Positions 53,719 to 63,511 of a stretch of 64,000 nucleotides of DNA are shown in pieces. Numbering within the stretch: position 1 is the stretch's first letter; every line of letters starts with the position of its first letter. Below the pieces are notes generated by a model. The model ran no database searches. It saw only the letters and a program-made list of their open reading frames with translations, and was not told the origin of the DNA. The DNA is taken from assembly GCF_009296265.1 (NCBI RefSeq), contig NZ_WBJS01000001.1, forward strand, positions 248,001 through 312,000, read 5' to 3'. The translations under genes were made by a program, and so were the position numbers. The DNA is from Thioclava sp. JE_KL1 (lineage in GTDB: Bacteria > Pseudomonadota > Alphaproteobacteria > Rhodobacterales > Rhodobacteraceae).

Positions 53719-54978
53719 ATGTGTTCCGCCCGTCTCGTCACGTGCCTTGCCGCCGTGCTCGCTTTTTCCCCTCTCATCACGCATGCGCAGGACGGGCCGG
53801 TGACCGCCAAGATCGCGCGAAGCGAGGCACCTGCCGCCGATCCGATTTCGGCGCGGATCGCGGCGGAAGGGATCGCGCCTGTGCTGGCCGATCTGCAATC
53901 GCAGGAGGCGCTCGCGCCGAAGGACCGTTTCGCGCTCGGCGGGCTGGAATTCCTCGCGAGCCTCGAGGCGACGATGCGCTGGCAGCTGGAAGCGGGCGGT
54001 GCTCGTGTGCTGATGCCCTTCGTGGGCAACCTTCCGGGCAGGCGCGACGCGCCGCGCGAAACCTTCACCGCCGACGCGGTCCCGCGCGAAAGCGAGGCTC
54101 TGATCGCCGGCATGGATCGCGCCAACACCGCGCTCGACGGGCTGGCCGATGGACCGGAGTTCGGTCTTGCGATCGACCTGAACGATCTCTGGTTTGACCT
54201 GAACGGCAATGGCACGCGTGACGACGGCGAGGACGCGGTGACGCTGTTGCGCGGTGCCTTCATGCCCCGCGCACCCGAGGCCGCCCCGGGCGCCTCGCGG
54301 ATCGTGCGCTTCGACAATGCGGATGCGGCCTGGCTGTCGGCCTATACGCATCTGGTCTCGGGCGTGGGCGAGCTGACCCTCGCCTTCGACCCTGAACCGG
54401 CCATCGCTCGCGTGATGGACACCTATGCGAAACTCGTGGAAGCGCGCGACAAGGCGATGGGGACCGGACAAGCCACGTCGATGGACGGTCTGATGATGTT
54501 CAGCTTCATCGACCCGGCGGCGGCGGTGCTCGACATGCTCCACCAGCAGCCCGATCCGACGCGCACCCGTGCCGCGCGGGATCATTGGCTGGCGATGATT
54601 GCGGATAACCGGCAGTTCTGGGATCTGGCTGAGGCCGAGACCGACAATCAGGCGGAGTGGATTCCGAGCGACGCGCAGGATCAGGCGCTTGGCGTGGAAT
54701 TTCCCGACGGTCTGGGAGAAACATGGCGGGGCGTGCTGAGCGATGGCGAGGCGCTGCTGACGAGCGAGAAGTCCTTCCCCTTCTGGCGTGTGCCGGTCGG
54801 GGTCGATCTGGGGGCGTGGCTGGAAAATCCCACTCCGCTGCCGCTGACCGGGGTGGTTCAGGGCTGGGCGCTCGATCCTTTCTTTACCGATACGCCGATG
54901 CTGACACCCGAGAACTGGACGCGCTTTTCGCGGTTGGTTGGCGGACGGACCGGCATGATGATGTTCACGCTGAACTGA
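53719..54978 (+). CDS. Secreted hypothetical protein, 419 residues
   Basis: A signal peptide (about residues 1-23; CLAAVLAFSPLITHAQ) precedes a mature protein that is largely alpha-helical with repeated LADGPEF- and DNADAAW-type segments. Clear stretches include FALGGLEFLASLEATMRWQLE and FGLAIDLNDLWFDLNGNGTRDDGEDAV. The last contains DLNGNGTRDDGED, a calcium-loop-like DxNxNGxxDxGE pattern. No named domain is recognised. Periplasmic or extracellular location is inferred from the signal peptide. GGAGAG lies before the ATG. The 3' end overlaps the glycosyltransferase gene tail by 14 bp on the opposite strand. Confidence 0.75.
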   Translation: MCSARLVTCLAAVLAFSPLITHAQDGPVTAKIARSEAPAADPISARIAAEGIAPVLADLQSQEALAPKDRFALGGLEFLASLEATMRWQLEAGGARVLMPFVGNLPGRRDAPRETFTADAVPRESEALIAGMDRANTALDGLADGPEFGLAIDLNDLWFDLNGNGTRDDGEDAVTLLRGAFMPRAPEAAPGASRIVRFDNADAAWLSAYTHLVSGVGELTLAFDPEPAIARVMDTYAKLVEARDKAMGTGQATSMDGLMMFSFIDPAAAVLDMLHQQPDPTRTRAARDHWLAMIADNRQFWDLAEAETDNQAEWIPSDAQDQALGVEFPDGLGETWRGVLSDGEALLTSEKSFPFWRVPVGVDLGAWLENPTPLPLTGVVQGWALDPFFTDTPMLTPENWTRFSRLVGGRTGMMMFTLN

Positions 54979-56011
54979 CGAGCGGCTCCGGGTCGAAACC
55001 GAATTCCTCGCGCAGCCGCGCGATCAGCTCGGCCTCATGGAGAAGCAGCGCGCGATCGAAGGCGGCGGGCGAAAGATCGACCTTGTCACCGAACAGCGCG
55101 CGGGTCTCAGCCGCGATCTTCACTTCGGGCCGGATCAGCAGCTCGTGGGCTTCCAGCTCGTCGGCCTCGTAATCGCGCATCCCCTGCACCTCCCACCAGA
55201 GGCTCATCAGCTCGGCGGGATCGGCGGCGCGCTCGGCGGCCTCGGCGAACTGCGCCTTGCGGGACCCGACATAGGGAACGGGCTGGCCCTTCACCTTGGT
55301 CGTCGCGCGGCGCAGCATCTTGAGGATGAAGTGCAACGGCGTCAGCCCGTCGAAATGCATCAGCCGCCCGTTATAGCTGGGCCGATAGGGCAGATCGTTT
55401 TCCTTGCTGCCCCAGTCTTTCAGCGGGTAATGCACCCCGATCGCATAGCCGCGCCCGGCCCGCACGACCGGTTTTCCGGCGACATGGCCCGCGAGACCCT
55501 TCTTCAGAAAGCGTGCGCGGAAGCCGTAGAACATCAGCCCGTCGTCCTGAAATCCGTCCCAGCGCCGCCGGAACACGCCGCTAAAGATGTCCGGGCCGGG
55601 GTTGCGGTCGAGATAGCAGCGCTCGTCCACTTCGAGACGCAGCCACGCTTTCTGTTCGCCCGTCTTCGCCAGCTCCCATTCGAGCGGGCGCGCGAGGCTC
55701 ACGAACTCGTCCGCGTCGCAATGGATCATCCAATCCAGCTTGGTTTCGTTCAGCGCGCGGGTCGCATTGTATTTCTGGCGGCCCTGATGGCGCGCGGGGC
55801 GTTTCTTGCGCCAGCTGCGCGCCCAGTCGTCATCGCCGGAATGGTGAATGAACGCGCCGTCGACCGGGGCGAGCAGCGCCTCGGCTTCGGGGTTCGGACG
55901 ATCGAAAAAGACGTGGACCTCGCTCGCGCCGATGCTCAGATGATGCGCGACATAGGCGGCCACCAGCGCCGCGGGCTCGTCTACCGTCGCCACCACGCCC
56001 CAGCGCGGCAT
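54965..56011 (-). CDS. Glycosyltransferase family 2-type protein
   Basis: A 348-residue cytoplasmic protein. The start is placed at 56011, because AAGGG lies six bases upstream; an ATG at 56029 is the alternative, without a site. It begins MPRWGVVATVDEPAALVAAYVAHH, then DDDWARSWR and the nucleotide/metal segment LDWMIHCDADEFVSLARP, with the DxD triad. These are the features of the glyco_transf_2_4-type enzymes that modify cell-surface polysaccharides or lipids. Donor and acceptor sugars cannot be told. The gene is separate from polysaccharide loci and converges with the 419-residue secreted protein. Confidence 0.83.
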   Translation of the reverse strand: MPRWGVVATVDEPAALVAAYVAHHLSIGASEVHVFFDRPNPEAEALLAPVDGAFIHHSGDDDWARSWRKKRPARHQGRQKYNATRALNETKLDWMIHCDADEFVSLARPLEWELAKTGEQKAWLRLEVDERCYLDRNPGPDIFSGVFRRRWDGFQDDGLMFYGFRARFLKKGLAGHVAGKPVVRAGRGYAIGVHYPLKDWGSKENDLPYRPSYNGRLMHFDGLTPLHFILKMLRRATTKVKGQPVPYVGSRKAQFAEAAERAADPAELMSLWWEVQGMRDYEADELEAHELLIRPEVKIAAETRALFGDKVDLSPAAFDRALLLHEAELIARLREEFGFDPEPLVSSA

Positions 56012-56124
56012 ATCTTGCCCTTGCGTCATCTAAAATCGATCCCTGCCGATGCCCTCTGCGCAGATAGGTTCAATTAACCGAGTCGTGCCAGTGCTCCCAT
56101 GCCACAGCGCAGCATTTTCCGATT

Positions 56125-56155
56125 TGTGATCACACCTTTCCGCGCTGTGATCACG
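56125..56155. promoter_or_regulatory. Paired GTGATCAC palindromes upstream of sucC (21-bp spacing)
   Basis: GTGATCAC at 56126-56133 (inside TGTGATCACA) and at 56147-56154 (inside TGTGATCACG), with starts 21 bp apart. They lie 110-140 bp before the sucC ATG and match the pair upstream of sdhC in sequence and spacing. Confidence 0.7.
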
Positions 56156-56264
56156 TATGTCGCTTTTTCCGGGCGAGTGGGGCAGAATGTCGCGATTTCG
56201 GTTTGTCCGCCCCGCTTAACAGCCTAGAACCCCCTCAAATCGCACCAGCATGGGGTATCCAAGG

Positions 56265-57458
56265 ATGAATATCCACGAATATCAGGCCAAACAGCTTCTC
56301 AAGAGCTATGGCGCACCGGTCTCGGACGGCCGTGTCGTCCTCAAGGCCGAAGAAGCGAAGACCGCAGCCAGCGAACTCGATGGTCCGCTCTGGGTCGTCA
56401 AGGCGCAGATCCACGCCGGCGGTCGCGGCAAGGGCCACTTCAAGGAGGCCGAAGCCGGCGAAAAGGGCGGTGTCCGCCTCGCCAAATCGGTCGAAGAGGC
56501 TGAAACGCTTGCCAAGCAGATGCTCGGCAAGACGCTCGTGACGCACCAGACCGGCCCGGCGGGCAAGCAGGTCAACCGCATCTACATCGAAGACGGCTCC
56601 GACATCGAGCGCGAACTGTATCTCGCTCTGCTCGTCGATCGCGTGACCTCGCGCGTCTCGATCGTCTCCTCGACCGAAGGCGGCATGGACATCGAGGAAG
56701 TCGCGGCGAACACACCCGAGAAAATCCTCAGCTTCTCGATCGACCCGGCAACCGGCTACCAGCCGTTCCACGGCCGCCGCGTCGCGTTCTCGCTCGGCCT
56801 CGAAGGCCCGCAGGTGAAGCAGATGGTCGGCCTGCTCGGCAAGCTCTACCAAGCCTTCGTCGAGAAGGACATGGAGATGCTCGAGATCAACCCGCTGATC
56901 GTCATGACCGACGGCAACCTCAAGGTTCTCGACGCCAAGCTCGGCTTCGACGGCAACGCCGTCTATCGTCACTCGGACATCGCCGCGCTCCGCGACGAGA
57001 CCGAAGAAGACAGCAAAGAGCTCGAAGCGTCGAAATACGACCTCAACTACATCGCGCTCGACGGTGAGATCGGCTGCATGGTGAACGGCGCTGGCCTCGC
57101 AATGGCCACGATGGACATCATCAAGCTCTACGGTGCGGAACCGGCGAACTTCCTCGACGTTGGCGGTGGCGCCACGAAAGAGAAAGTGACCGAAGCGTTC
57201 AAGATCATCACCTCGGACAAGAACGTCAAAGGGATCCTCGTGAACATCTTCGGCGGTATCATGCGCTGCGACATCATCGCCGAAGGCGTGATCGCCGCGG
57301 TGAAGGAAGTCGGCCTCGAAGTGCCGCTGGTCGTCCGCCTCGAGGGCACCAACGTCGAAAAAGGCAAGGAAATCATCGCGAATTCCGGCCTGAACGTCAT
57401 CGCCGCCGACAACCTGTCGGATGGCGCAGAAAAAATCGTCAAAGCGGTGAAAGGCTAA
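56265..57458 (+). CDS. sucC: Succinate-CoA ligase (ADP-forming) subunit beta
   Basis: A 397-residue ATP-grasp subunit. [19 protein letters not shown] is the diagnostic start, with ATP-grasp residues in [16 protein letters not shown] (about 44-59) and the C-terminal CoA-side domain with [19 protein letters not shown] (about 320). With SucD it makes ATP from succinyl-CoA, reversible. The start is ATG 56265; an upstream in-frame ATG adds five residues. It is the first gene of sucCD, with the paired palindromes upstream. Confidence 0.97.
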   Translation: MNIHEYQAKQLLKSYGAPVSDGRVVLKAEEAKTAASELDGPLWVVKAQIHAGGRGKGHFKEAEAGEKGGVRLAKSVEEAETLAKQMLGKTLVTHQTGPAGKQVNRIYIEDGSDIERELYLALLVDRVTSRVSIVSSTEGGMDIEEVAANTPEKILSFSIDPATGYQPFHGRRVAFSLGLEGPQVKQMVGLLGKLYQAFVEKDMEMLEINPLIVMTDGNLKVLDAKLGFDGNAVYRHSDIAALRDETEEDSKELEASKYDLNYIALDGEIGCMVNGAGLAMATMDIIKLYGAEPANFLDVGGGATKEKVTEAFKIITSDKNVKGILVNIFGGIMRCDIIAEGVIAAVKEVGLEVPLVVRLEGTNVEKGKEIIANSGLNVIAADNLSDGAEKIVKAVKG

Positions 57459-57463
57459 GAATC

Positions 57464-58351
57464 ATGGCAGTTCTCGTCAACGAAAACACCAAGGTCATCT
57501 GCCAGGGCTTCACCGGCTCGCAGGGCACCTTCCACTCCGAGCAGGCAATCGCGTACGGCACCAAGATGGTCGGCGGCGTGACCCCCGGCAAAGGCGGCCA
57601 AGAGCATCTCGGCCTGCCGGTCTTCAACTCGGTCCACGAGGCGAAAGCCAAGACCGAAGCGAACGCCTCGGTTATCTACGTTCCGCCGCCCTTCGCGGCT
57701 GACTCGATCCTCGAAGCGATCGACGCGGAAATGGAACTGATCGTCTGCATCACCGAGGGGATCCCGGTCCTCGACATGATGAAGGTCAAGCGCGCGCTGA
57801 TCGACTCCAAGTCGCGTCTGATCGGCCCGAACTGCCCCGGTGTCATCACGCCCGACGCCTGCAAGATCGGCATCATGCCCGGCCACATTCACAAGCGTGG
57901 GTCGGTCGGCGTCGTGTCGCGCTCGGGCACGCTGACCTATGAGGCGGTCAAGCAGACCACCGATATGGGTCTGGGCCAGTCCTCGGCCGTCGGCATCGGC
58001 GGTGACCCGATCAAGGGCACCGAGCATATCGACGTGCTCGACATGTTCCTCGACGACCCGGAAACGGAATCGATCATCATGATCGGTGAGATCGGTGGTT
58101 CGGCGGAAGAAGAAGCCGCGGAATTCCTCGCCGAGCAGCGCAAGAAGGGCCGCTGGAAGCCGACCGCTGGCTTCATCGCTGGCCGCACGGCCCCTCCCGG
58201 CCGCCGCATGGGCCACGCCGGCGCGATCGTCGCGGGCGGCAAAGGCGATGCGGAATCCAAGATCGAAGCCATGAAATCGGCTGGTATCGTCGTCGCAGAC
58301 AGCCCCGCCACGCTGGGCGAAGCTGTGATGAAAGCGATCAAGGGCGAATAA
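57464..58351 (+). CDS. sucD: Succinate-CoA ligase subunit alpha
   Basis: A 295-residue CoA-binding subunit. CoA-binding [21 protein letters not shown] begins the protein, and the phosphorylated His is in [21 protein letters not shown] (about 235-255). It is cut five bases from the sucC stop, so the two subunits are made together. Between its stop and sucA lies a 550-bp region with a strong structured element. Confidence 0.97.
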   Translation: MAVLVNENTKVICQGFTGSQGTFHSEQAIAYGTKMVGGVTPGKGGQEHLGLPVFNSVHEAKAKTEANASVIYVPPPFAADSILEAIDAEMELIVCITEGIPVLDMMKVKRALIDSKSRLIGPNCPGVITPDACKIGIMPGHIHKRGSVGVVSRSGTLTYEAVKQTTDMGLGQSSAVGIGGDPIKGTEHIDVLDMFLDDPETESIIMIGEIGGSAEEEAAEFLAEQRKKGRWKPTAGFIAGRTAPPGRRMGHAGAIVAGGKGDAESKIEAMKSAGIVVADSPATLGEAVMKAIKGE

Positions 58352-58903
58352 GCCCTATTGAGACAGGCGGGGTCGCGGCGCACGCGGCCCTGCATCCTGA
58401 CCAAGGAAAGGACCGGACCCATGTCGCTGCGGATCGCACGGCGCGCCTCCCTCCCCGTTTCGGGGACGGTCGCATGCGCCCTGCTTGAAAGCAGCGACGG
58501 GGGCCGGTCTTTTTTTGCGACGGAGTGCGTCGCCAAACGCACCGGAAAGCCCGCCCCTGGCGGCCTCGCTCCGGTCGCGGTCGTCCGCTCACCGGTCGCA
58601 GTTCAGACCACGCGCATCCCTGCCCTGCATGGAAGTCCTGACATCAGCACCTACATCACTGACCCAGAAGGCAATATGCCCGGGACTGCAGGTGCCCGTT
58701 TCGGAGTATCCGTGATGGCCCCGCGCGCGAAGGAAAGGACCCTACATCATGTCCCGTTCCACCCCTGTATCCGTCGCGAGGGCGTTCGCGCGCCGCGTGA
58801 CCCCGCCACCACACGCGCCCAGCGTTTAACCAACCGTTCAATGGGCCGCTGATAGACGTTCGAGTTCCACAGATCCCTGTTTCACCGACCGAAGGTGAGG
58901 AAA
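58352..58903 (+). other. Structured intergenic region sucD-sucA with terminator-like element and leader ORFs
   Basis: Base 58370-58390 forms an 8-bp hairpin. Then 58411-58430 pairs with 58491-58509 (about 18 bp: GTCGCTGC with GCAGCGAC, CCC with GGG, GACCGG with CCGGTC), immediately followed by seven T (58510-58516). The enclosed loop contains nested hairpins at 58452-58466 (CCCCG-TTT-CGGGG) and a GGCGC/GCGCC pair (58440-58444 with 58476-58480). A competing small hairpin, CTGCT/AGCAG (58481-58494), would sequester part of the 3' arm. AAGGAAAGGACC occurs at 58403 and 58730, each followed by ATGTC (58421 and 58749), suggesting leader starts: a 143-codon frame 58421-58852 and a 26-codon frame 58749-58829. 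No protein family is recognised in either. Confidence 0.6.
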
Positions 58904-61861
58904 ATGACCGACCAATCCCCCAACGACCAGTTCAATGCCTCGCAGTTCCTGCAAGGCGCGAATGCCGAATATGTCGAGCAGCTCTATGCCAAGTTCGCCG
59001 AAGATCCCTCTTCGGTCGATACCGCATGGGCTGCTTTCTTCGCCTCGCTCGGTGATCCCGATCAGGACGTGAAGAAATCCGCCGAAGGCGCAAGCTGGGA
59101 GCGTCGCGACTGGCCGCCGGTGGTCGCCGACGACCTGACCGCCGCGCTGACCGGCGAATGGCCCGCCGCCCCCGCCGAGGGCAAGGCCGCTGGCGACAAG
59201 ATCAAGAAGAAGGCCGCCGAGGCTGGCGTTCCGGTCGATGAGGCCGCGGTCAAACGTGCCGTGCTGGACTCGATCCGCGCGCTCATGATCATCCGCGCCT
59301 ACCGTATCCGCGGCCACCTCGCCGCCGATCTCGATCCGCTGAACATGCGCGAAACCGGTCAGCATCCGGAGCTCGATCCGAAGAGCTACGGCTTCACCGA
59401 TGCCGACATGGATCGCCCGATCTTCATCGACAACGTGCTCGGCCTCGAGATCGCCTCGATGCGCCAGATCATGGATATCGTGAAGCGCACCTATTGCGGC
59501 ACCTTCGCGCTGCAATATATGCACATCTCCGACCCCGAGCAATCGGCCTGGCTGAAAGAGCGGATCGAAGGCTACGGCAAGGAAATCACCTTCACCAAGA
59601 CCGGCCGCCGCGCGATCCTCAACAAGCTCGTCGAGGCGGAAGGGTTCGAGAAGTTCCTGCACGTCAAATACATGGGCACCAAGCGGTTCGGCCTTGATGG
59701 CGGCGAAGCGCTGATCCCCGCGATGGAGCAGATCATCAAGCGGGGCGGTCAGCTCGGCCTGCAGGAGGTCGTGGTCGGCATGCCCCACCGCGGTCGCCTC
59801 TCGGTCCTCGCCAACGTGCTGCAAAAGCCCTACCGCGCGATCTTCCACGAATTCCAGGGCGGCTCGTTCAAGCCCGAGGACGTGGACGGCTCGGGCGATG
59901 TGAAATACCACCTCGGTGCTTCCGCCGACCGTGAGTTCGACGGCAACAAGGTCCACCTGTCGCTGACCGCAAACCCCTCGCACCTCGAAGCGGTGAACCC
60001 GGTCGCACTCGGCAAGGTCCGCGCCAAGCAGGACCAGCTGGCCGACCGTTCGGACCGCTCCAAAGTGGTCTCGGTTCTGCTGCACGGTGATGCGGCCTTC
60101 GCCGGTCAGGGCGTCGTGGCCGAGTGCTTCCAGCTCTCGGGCATTCGCGGCCACCGCACGGGCGGCACGATCCACCTCGTCGTGAACAACCAGATCGGTT
60201 TCACGACCGCGCCGCACTTCTCGCGCACCTCGCCCTACCCGACCGATCTCGCGCTGATGGTGGAAGCTCCGATCTTCCACGTGAACGGCGACGATCCGGA
60301 GGCCGTCGTGCACGCAGCCCGCGTCGCGACCGAGTTCCGCCAGAAGTTCCACAAGGACGTGGTCATCGACATCTTCTGCTACCGCCGCTTCGGTCACAAC
60401 GAAGGCGACGAGCCGATGTTCACCAACCCGGTGATGTACAAGTCGATCAAGACCCACAAGACCACACTGCAGCTCTACACCGAGCGTCTCGTGGCTGACG
60501 GCCTGATCCCCGAGGGCGAGATCGAGGATATGAAAGCCTCGTTCCAGTCGCATCTCAACGAGGAGTTCGAAGCCGGCAAGGTCTTCAAGCCGAACAAGGC
60601 CGACTGGCTCGACGGTCGCTGGTCCGGCATGGAGCAGGAAAAGAGCGAATACGAGCGTGGCACCACCGCGATTGCGCCCGAGACCTTCGAAGAGGTCGGC
60701 AAGGCGCTCGTGACCGCGCCTGAGAAATTCGCGCTGCACAAGACGGTCGGGCGTCTGCTCGACAACAAGAAGCAGATGCTCGAGACCGGCAAGGGCTTCG
60801 ACTGGGCGACCGCCGAGGCACTGGCCTTCGGCTCGCTCCTGACCGAGGGCTACCCGGTCCGTCTGTCGGGTCAGGATGCCACCCGCGGCACCTTCTCGCA
60901 GCGCCACTCGGCGCTGGTCAATCAGGACAACGAAGACCGCTACTACCCGCTGAACAACATCCGTGAGGGTCAGGCCCGCTACGAGGTGATCGACTCGATG
61001 CTCAGCGAATATGCGGTGCTCGGGTTCGAATACGGCTACTCGCTGGCGGAACCGAAGGCTCTGACGCTCTGGGAAGCGCAGTTCGGCGATTTCGCCAACG
61101 GCGCGCAGATCATGTTCGACCAGTTCATCAACTCGGGCGAGCGGAAATGGCTGCGCATGTCGGGCCTCGTCTGCCTGCTGCCGCACGGCTTCGAAGGTCA
61201 GGGCCCCGAGCACAGCTCGGCCCGTCTGGAGCGCTTCCTGCAGCTGTCGGCGGAAGATAACTGGATCGTCGCGAACTGCACGACGCCGGCGAACTACTTC
61301 CATATTCTGCGCCGCCAGATCCACCGTGACTTCCGCAAGCCGCTGATCCTGATGACGCCGAAATCGCTTCTGCGTCACCCCAAGGCGGTCTCGACCACGG
61401 AAGACTTCACCACCGGGTCCAGCTTCCACCGCGTGCTTTGGGACGACGCGCAGCGCGGCAACTCGGAAATGGAGCTGAAGTCCGACGACAAGATCAAGCG
61501 CGTCGTGATGTGCTCGGGCAAGGTCTATTACGACCTGCTCGCACAGCGCGACGAACGCGGGCTGGACGATGTCTACCTGCTGCGTCTGGAACAGTTCTAC
61601 CCGTTCCCCGCGCAGGCGGTCACCAAAGAGCTGACCCGCTTCAAGAATGCCGAGATCGTCTGGTGCCAAGAGGAGCCGAAGAACCAAGGCGCTTGGTTCT
61701 TCGTCGAGCCCTATATCGAATGGGTCCTCGCCAAGATCGACGCGAAACATGCCCGTGCGCGCTATGCAGGCCGTGCAGCTTCCGCCTCGCCCGCCACGGG
61801 TCTGGCAAGCCGCCACAAGGCCGAGCAAGACGCGCTCGTCAACGATGCACTGGAGGGTTGA
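58904..61861 (+). CDS. sucA: 2-oxoglutarate dehydrogenase E1 component
   Basis: A 985-residue thiamine-diphosphate enzyme. The start is ATG 58904 (MTDQSPNDQFNASQFLQGAN) with GGTGAGG upstream; a GTG three codons earlier is the alternative. N-terminal residues bind E2 (YVEQLYAKFAEDPSSVDTAW). The ThDP site has LLHGDAAFAGQGVVAEC near 395 and NNQIGFTT near 430. It decarboxylates 2-oxoglutarate and transfers succinyl to the E2 lipoyl arm. Preceded by the structured region described above. Confidence 0.97.
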   Translation: MTDQSPNDQFNASQFLQGANAEYVEQLYAKFAEDPSSVDTAWAAFFASLGDPDQDVKKSAEGASWERRDWPPVVADDLTAALTGEWPAAPAEGKAAGDKIKKKAAEAGVPVDEAAVKRAVLDSIRALMIIRAYRIRGHLAADLDPLNMRETGQHPELDPKSYGFTDADMDRPIFIDNVLGLEIASMRQIMDIVKRTYCGTFALQYMHISDPEQSAWLKERIEGYGKEITFTKTGRRAILNKLVEAEGFEKFLHVKYMGTKRFGLDGGEALIPAMEQIIKRGGQLGLQEVVVGMPHRGRLSVLANVLQKPYRAIFHEFQGGSFKPEDVDGSGDVKYHLGASADREFDGNKVHLSLTANPSHLEAVNPVALGKVRAKQDQLADRSDRSKVVSVLLHGDAAFAGQGVVAECFQLSGIRGHRTGGTIHLVVNNQIGFTTAPHFSRTSPYPTDLALMVEAPIFHVNGDDPEAVVHAARVATEFRQKFHKDVVIDIFCYRRFGHNEGDEPMFTNPVMYKSIKTHKTTLQLYTERLVADGLIPEGEIEDMKASFQSHLNEEFEAGKVFKPNKADWLDGRWSGMEQEKSEYERGTTAIAPETFEEVGKALVTAPEKFALHKTVGRLLDNKKQMLETGKGFDWATAEALAFGSLLTEGYPVRLSGQDATRGTFSQRHSALVNQDNEDRYYPLNNIREGQARYEVIDSMLSEYAVLGFEYGYSLAEPKALTLWEAQFGDFANGAQIMFDQFINSGERKWLRMSGLVCLLPHGFEGQGPEHSSARLERFLQLSAEDNWIVANCTTPANYFHILRRQIHRDFRKPLILMTPKSLLRHPKAVSTTEDFTTGSSFHRVLWDDAQRGNSEMELKSDDKIKRVVMCSGKVYYDLLAQRDERGLDDVYLLRLEQFYPFPAQAVTKELTRFKNAEIVWCQEEPKNQGAWFFVEPYIEWVLAKIDAKHARARYAGRAASASPATGLASRHKAEQDALVNDALEG

Positions 61862-61865
61862 ATAG

Positions 61866-63401
61866 ATGTCCACTGAAGTCCGCGTTCCCACGCTCGGCGA
61901 GAGCGTCACGGAAGCCACCGTCGCCACCTGGTTCAAGAAGCCCGGCGACACGGTGGCCGCAGATGAGATGCTCTGCGAGCTCGAAACCGACAAGGTGACC
62001 GTCGAAGTGCCGAGCCCCGCGGCCGGCACGCTCGGCGAGATCGTGGCCGCCGAAGGCGAGACCGTCGGCGTCGATGCGCTTCTCGCGACGATCGAAGAGG
62101 CCGGCGCCAGCCCCGCGCCGAAGAAGAAAGAAGACAAACCGGCGGAAAAACCCGCCCAACAGCCCCAATCGAATGAGGGAAAAATGACCGACGTGATGGT
62201 GCCCAGCCTTGGTGAATCGGTCACCGAGGCAACTGTGTCGACGTGGTTCAAGAAGGTTGGCGACAAGGTCGCGGCCGACGAGATGCTCTGCGAGCTGGAA
62301 ACCGACAAGGTCTCCGTCGAAGTGCCGTCTCCTGCGGCTGGCGTTCTCAAGGAGATCGTCGCCGAAGAAGGCACGACCGTCGATGCCTCGGCCAAGCTTG
62401 CCGTGATCGCCGAAGGCGAAAGCGGTGGCACCTCCGACAGCGCCCCCGCGAAGGAGGAGGCCAAATCCGAAGCCCCCGCTGCCAGCGGGAAGGGCGGCAA
62501 GGATGTCGAGGATGCGCCTTCCGCCAAGAAGCTGATGGCCGAGAAGGGCATCGACCCGGCTTCCGTTCAGGGGTCTGGCAAAGACGGCCGGATCATGAAG
62601 GAAGACGTGGCCAAGGCCGAAAACGCGCCGAAGCAGGCGTCGGTCAACGTCGCCTCGACGCCCTCGCAAGCGCCGCGCGGCCCGGTCAATGCCGATGACG
62701 CGTCGCGCGAAGAGCGCGTGAAGATGACCCGCCTGCGTGCGACCATCGCCAAGCGCCTCAAGGACTCGCAGAACACCGCGGCGATGCTGACCACCTATAA
62801 CGAGGTGGACATGTCGGGCGTGATGAACCTGCGCAACGAGTACAAGGACCTGTTCAACAAGAAGCACGGCGTGAAGCTCGGCTTCATGTCCTTCTTCGTG
62901 AAGGCTTGCTGCCACGCGCTCAAAGAGGTCCCGGAAGTCAACGCCGAGATCGACGGAAACGAGGTCGTCTACAAGAACTACGTCCACATGGGCGTGGCCG
63001 TGGGCACCCCGAACGGGCTCGTCGTGCCGGTCGTGCGCGATGCCGACCAGATGAGCTTCGCGTCGATCGAGAAGACGATCGCCGAGATGGGCACCCGCGC
63101 CCGTGACGGCAAACTCTCGATGGCCGAGATGCAGGGCGGTTCGTTCACCATCTCGAACGGCGGCGTCTATGGCTCGCTGATGTCCTCGCCGATCCTCAAC
63201 CCGCCGCAATCGGGTATCCTCGGCATGCACAAGATCCAGGAACGTCCGATGGTCGAGAACGGCCAGATCGTCATCAAGCCGATGATGTATCTCGCACTCA
63301 GCTACGACCACCGCATCGTCGACGGCAAAGGCGCCGTGACCTTCCTCGTGCGCGTCAAGGAAGCGCTGGAAGATCCGCGCCGCCTGCTGATGGACCTGTA
63401 A
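61866..63401 (+). CDS. sucB: Dihydrolipoyllysine succinyltransferase E2 with two lipoyl domains
   Basis: A 511-residue E2. Two lipoyl domains are present with lipoyl Lys43 and Lys148, each in ETDKV-VEVPSP. A Pro/Ala linker, a peripheral subunit-binding domain ([20 protein letters not shown], about 210-229) and the catalytic domain follow, with the active His in [14 protein letters not shown]. coli SucB has one lipoyl domain, so this is a duplicated form. Codon 107 is ATG with GAGGG just upstream, so the second lipoyl domain looks like the start of an ancestral single-lipoyl E2 joined in frame. It follows sucA by 4 bp. Confidence 0.95.
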   Translation: MSTEVRVPTLGESVTEATVATWFKKPGDTVAADEMLCELETDKVTVEVPSPAAGTLGEIVAAEGETVGVDALLATIEEAGASPAPKKKEDKPAEKPAQQPQSNEGKMTDVMVPSLGESVTEATVSTWFKKVGDKVAADEMLCELETDKVSVEVPSPAAGVLKEIVAEEGTTVDASAKLAVIAEGESGGTSDSAPAKEEAKSEAPAASGKGGKDVEDAPSAKKLMAEKGIDPASVQGSGKDGRIMKEDVAKAENAPKQASVNVASTPSQAPRGPVNADDASREERVKMTRLRATIAKRLKDSQNTAAMLTTYNEVDMSGVMNLRNEYKDLFNKKHGVKLGFMSFFVKACCHALKEVPEVNAEIDGNEVVYKNYVHMGVAVGTPNGLVVPVVRDADQMSFASIEKTIAEMGTRARDGKLSMAEMQGGSFTISNGGVYGSLMSSPILNPPQSGILGMHKIQERPMVENGQIVIKPMMYLALSYDHRIVDGKGAVTFLVRVKEALEDPRRLLMDL

Positions 63402-63420
63402 GACCGGGACGAAGGCGGCA

Positions 63421-63480
63421 GCCCCCTGCCCCTTCCTCTTGATCCAAATATCCTCGGGGGGTCCGGGGGGCAGACAGCCC
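63421..63480. repeat. Dispersed GGATATTTGG-family element (copy C, inverted)
   Basis: Between sucB and the MAPEG gene, an inverted-orientation block CTTGATCCAAATATCCTCGGG (split here as CTTGATCCAAATATCC plus GGGGGG) matches the left arm of copy B and the ATATTT block of copy A. GCCCCCTGCC and CCGGGGGGC flank it as complementary arms. Probably non-coding; it may contribute a weak hairpin in the suc transcript. Confidence 0.55.
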
Positions 63481-63511
63481 TCCGGTCCGCCCTCTCCACC
63501 GGGAGCGACCC

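Noticed and set aside
58421-58852. 143-codon open frame between sucD and sucA as a protein gene
   Set aside because: It runs through a strong hairpin and T7 tract and resembles no family. Better treated as part of a leader/attenuator until translation is shown.
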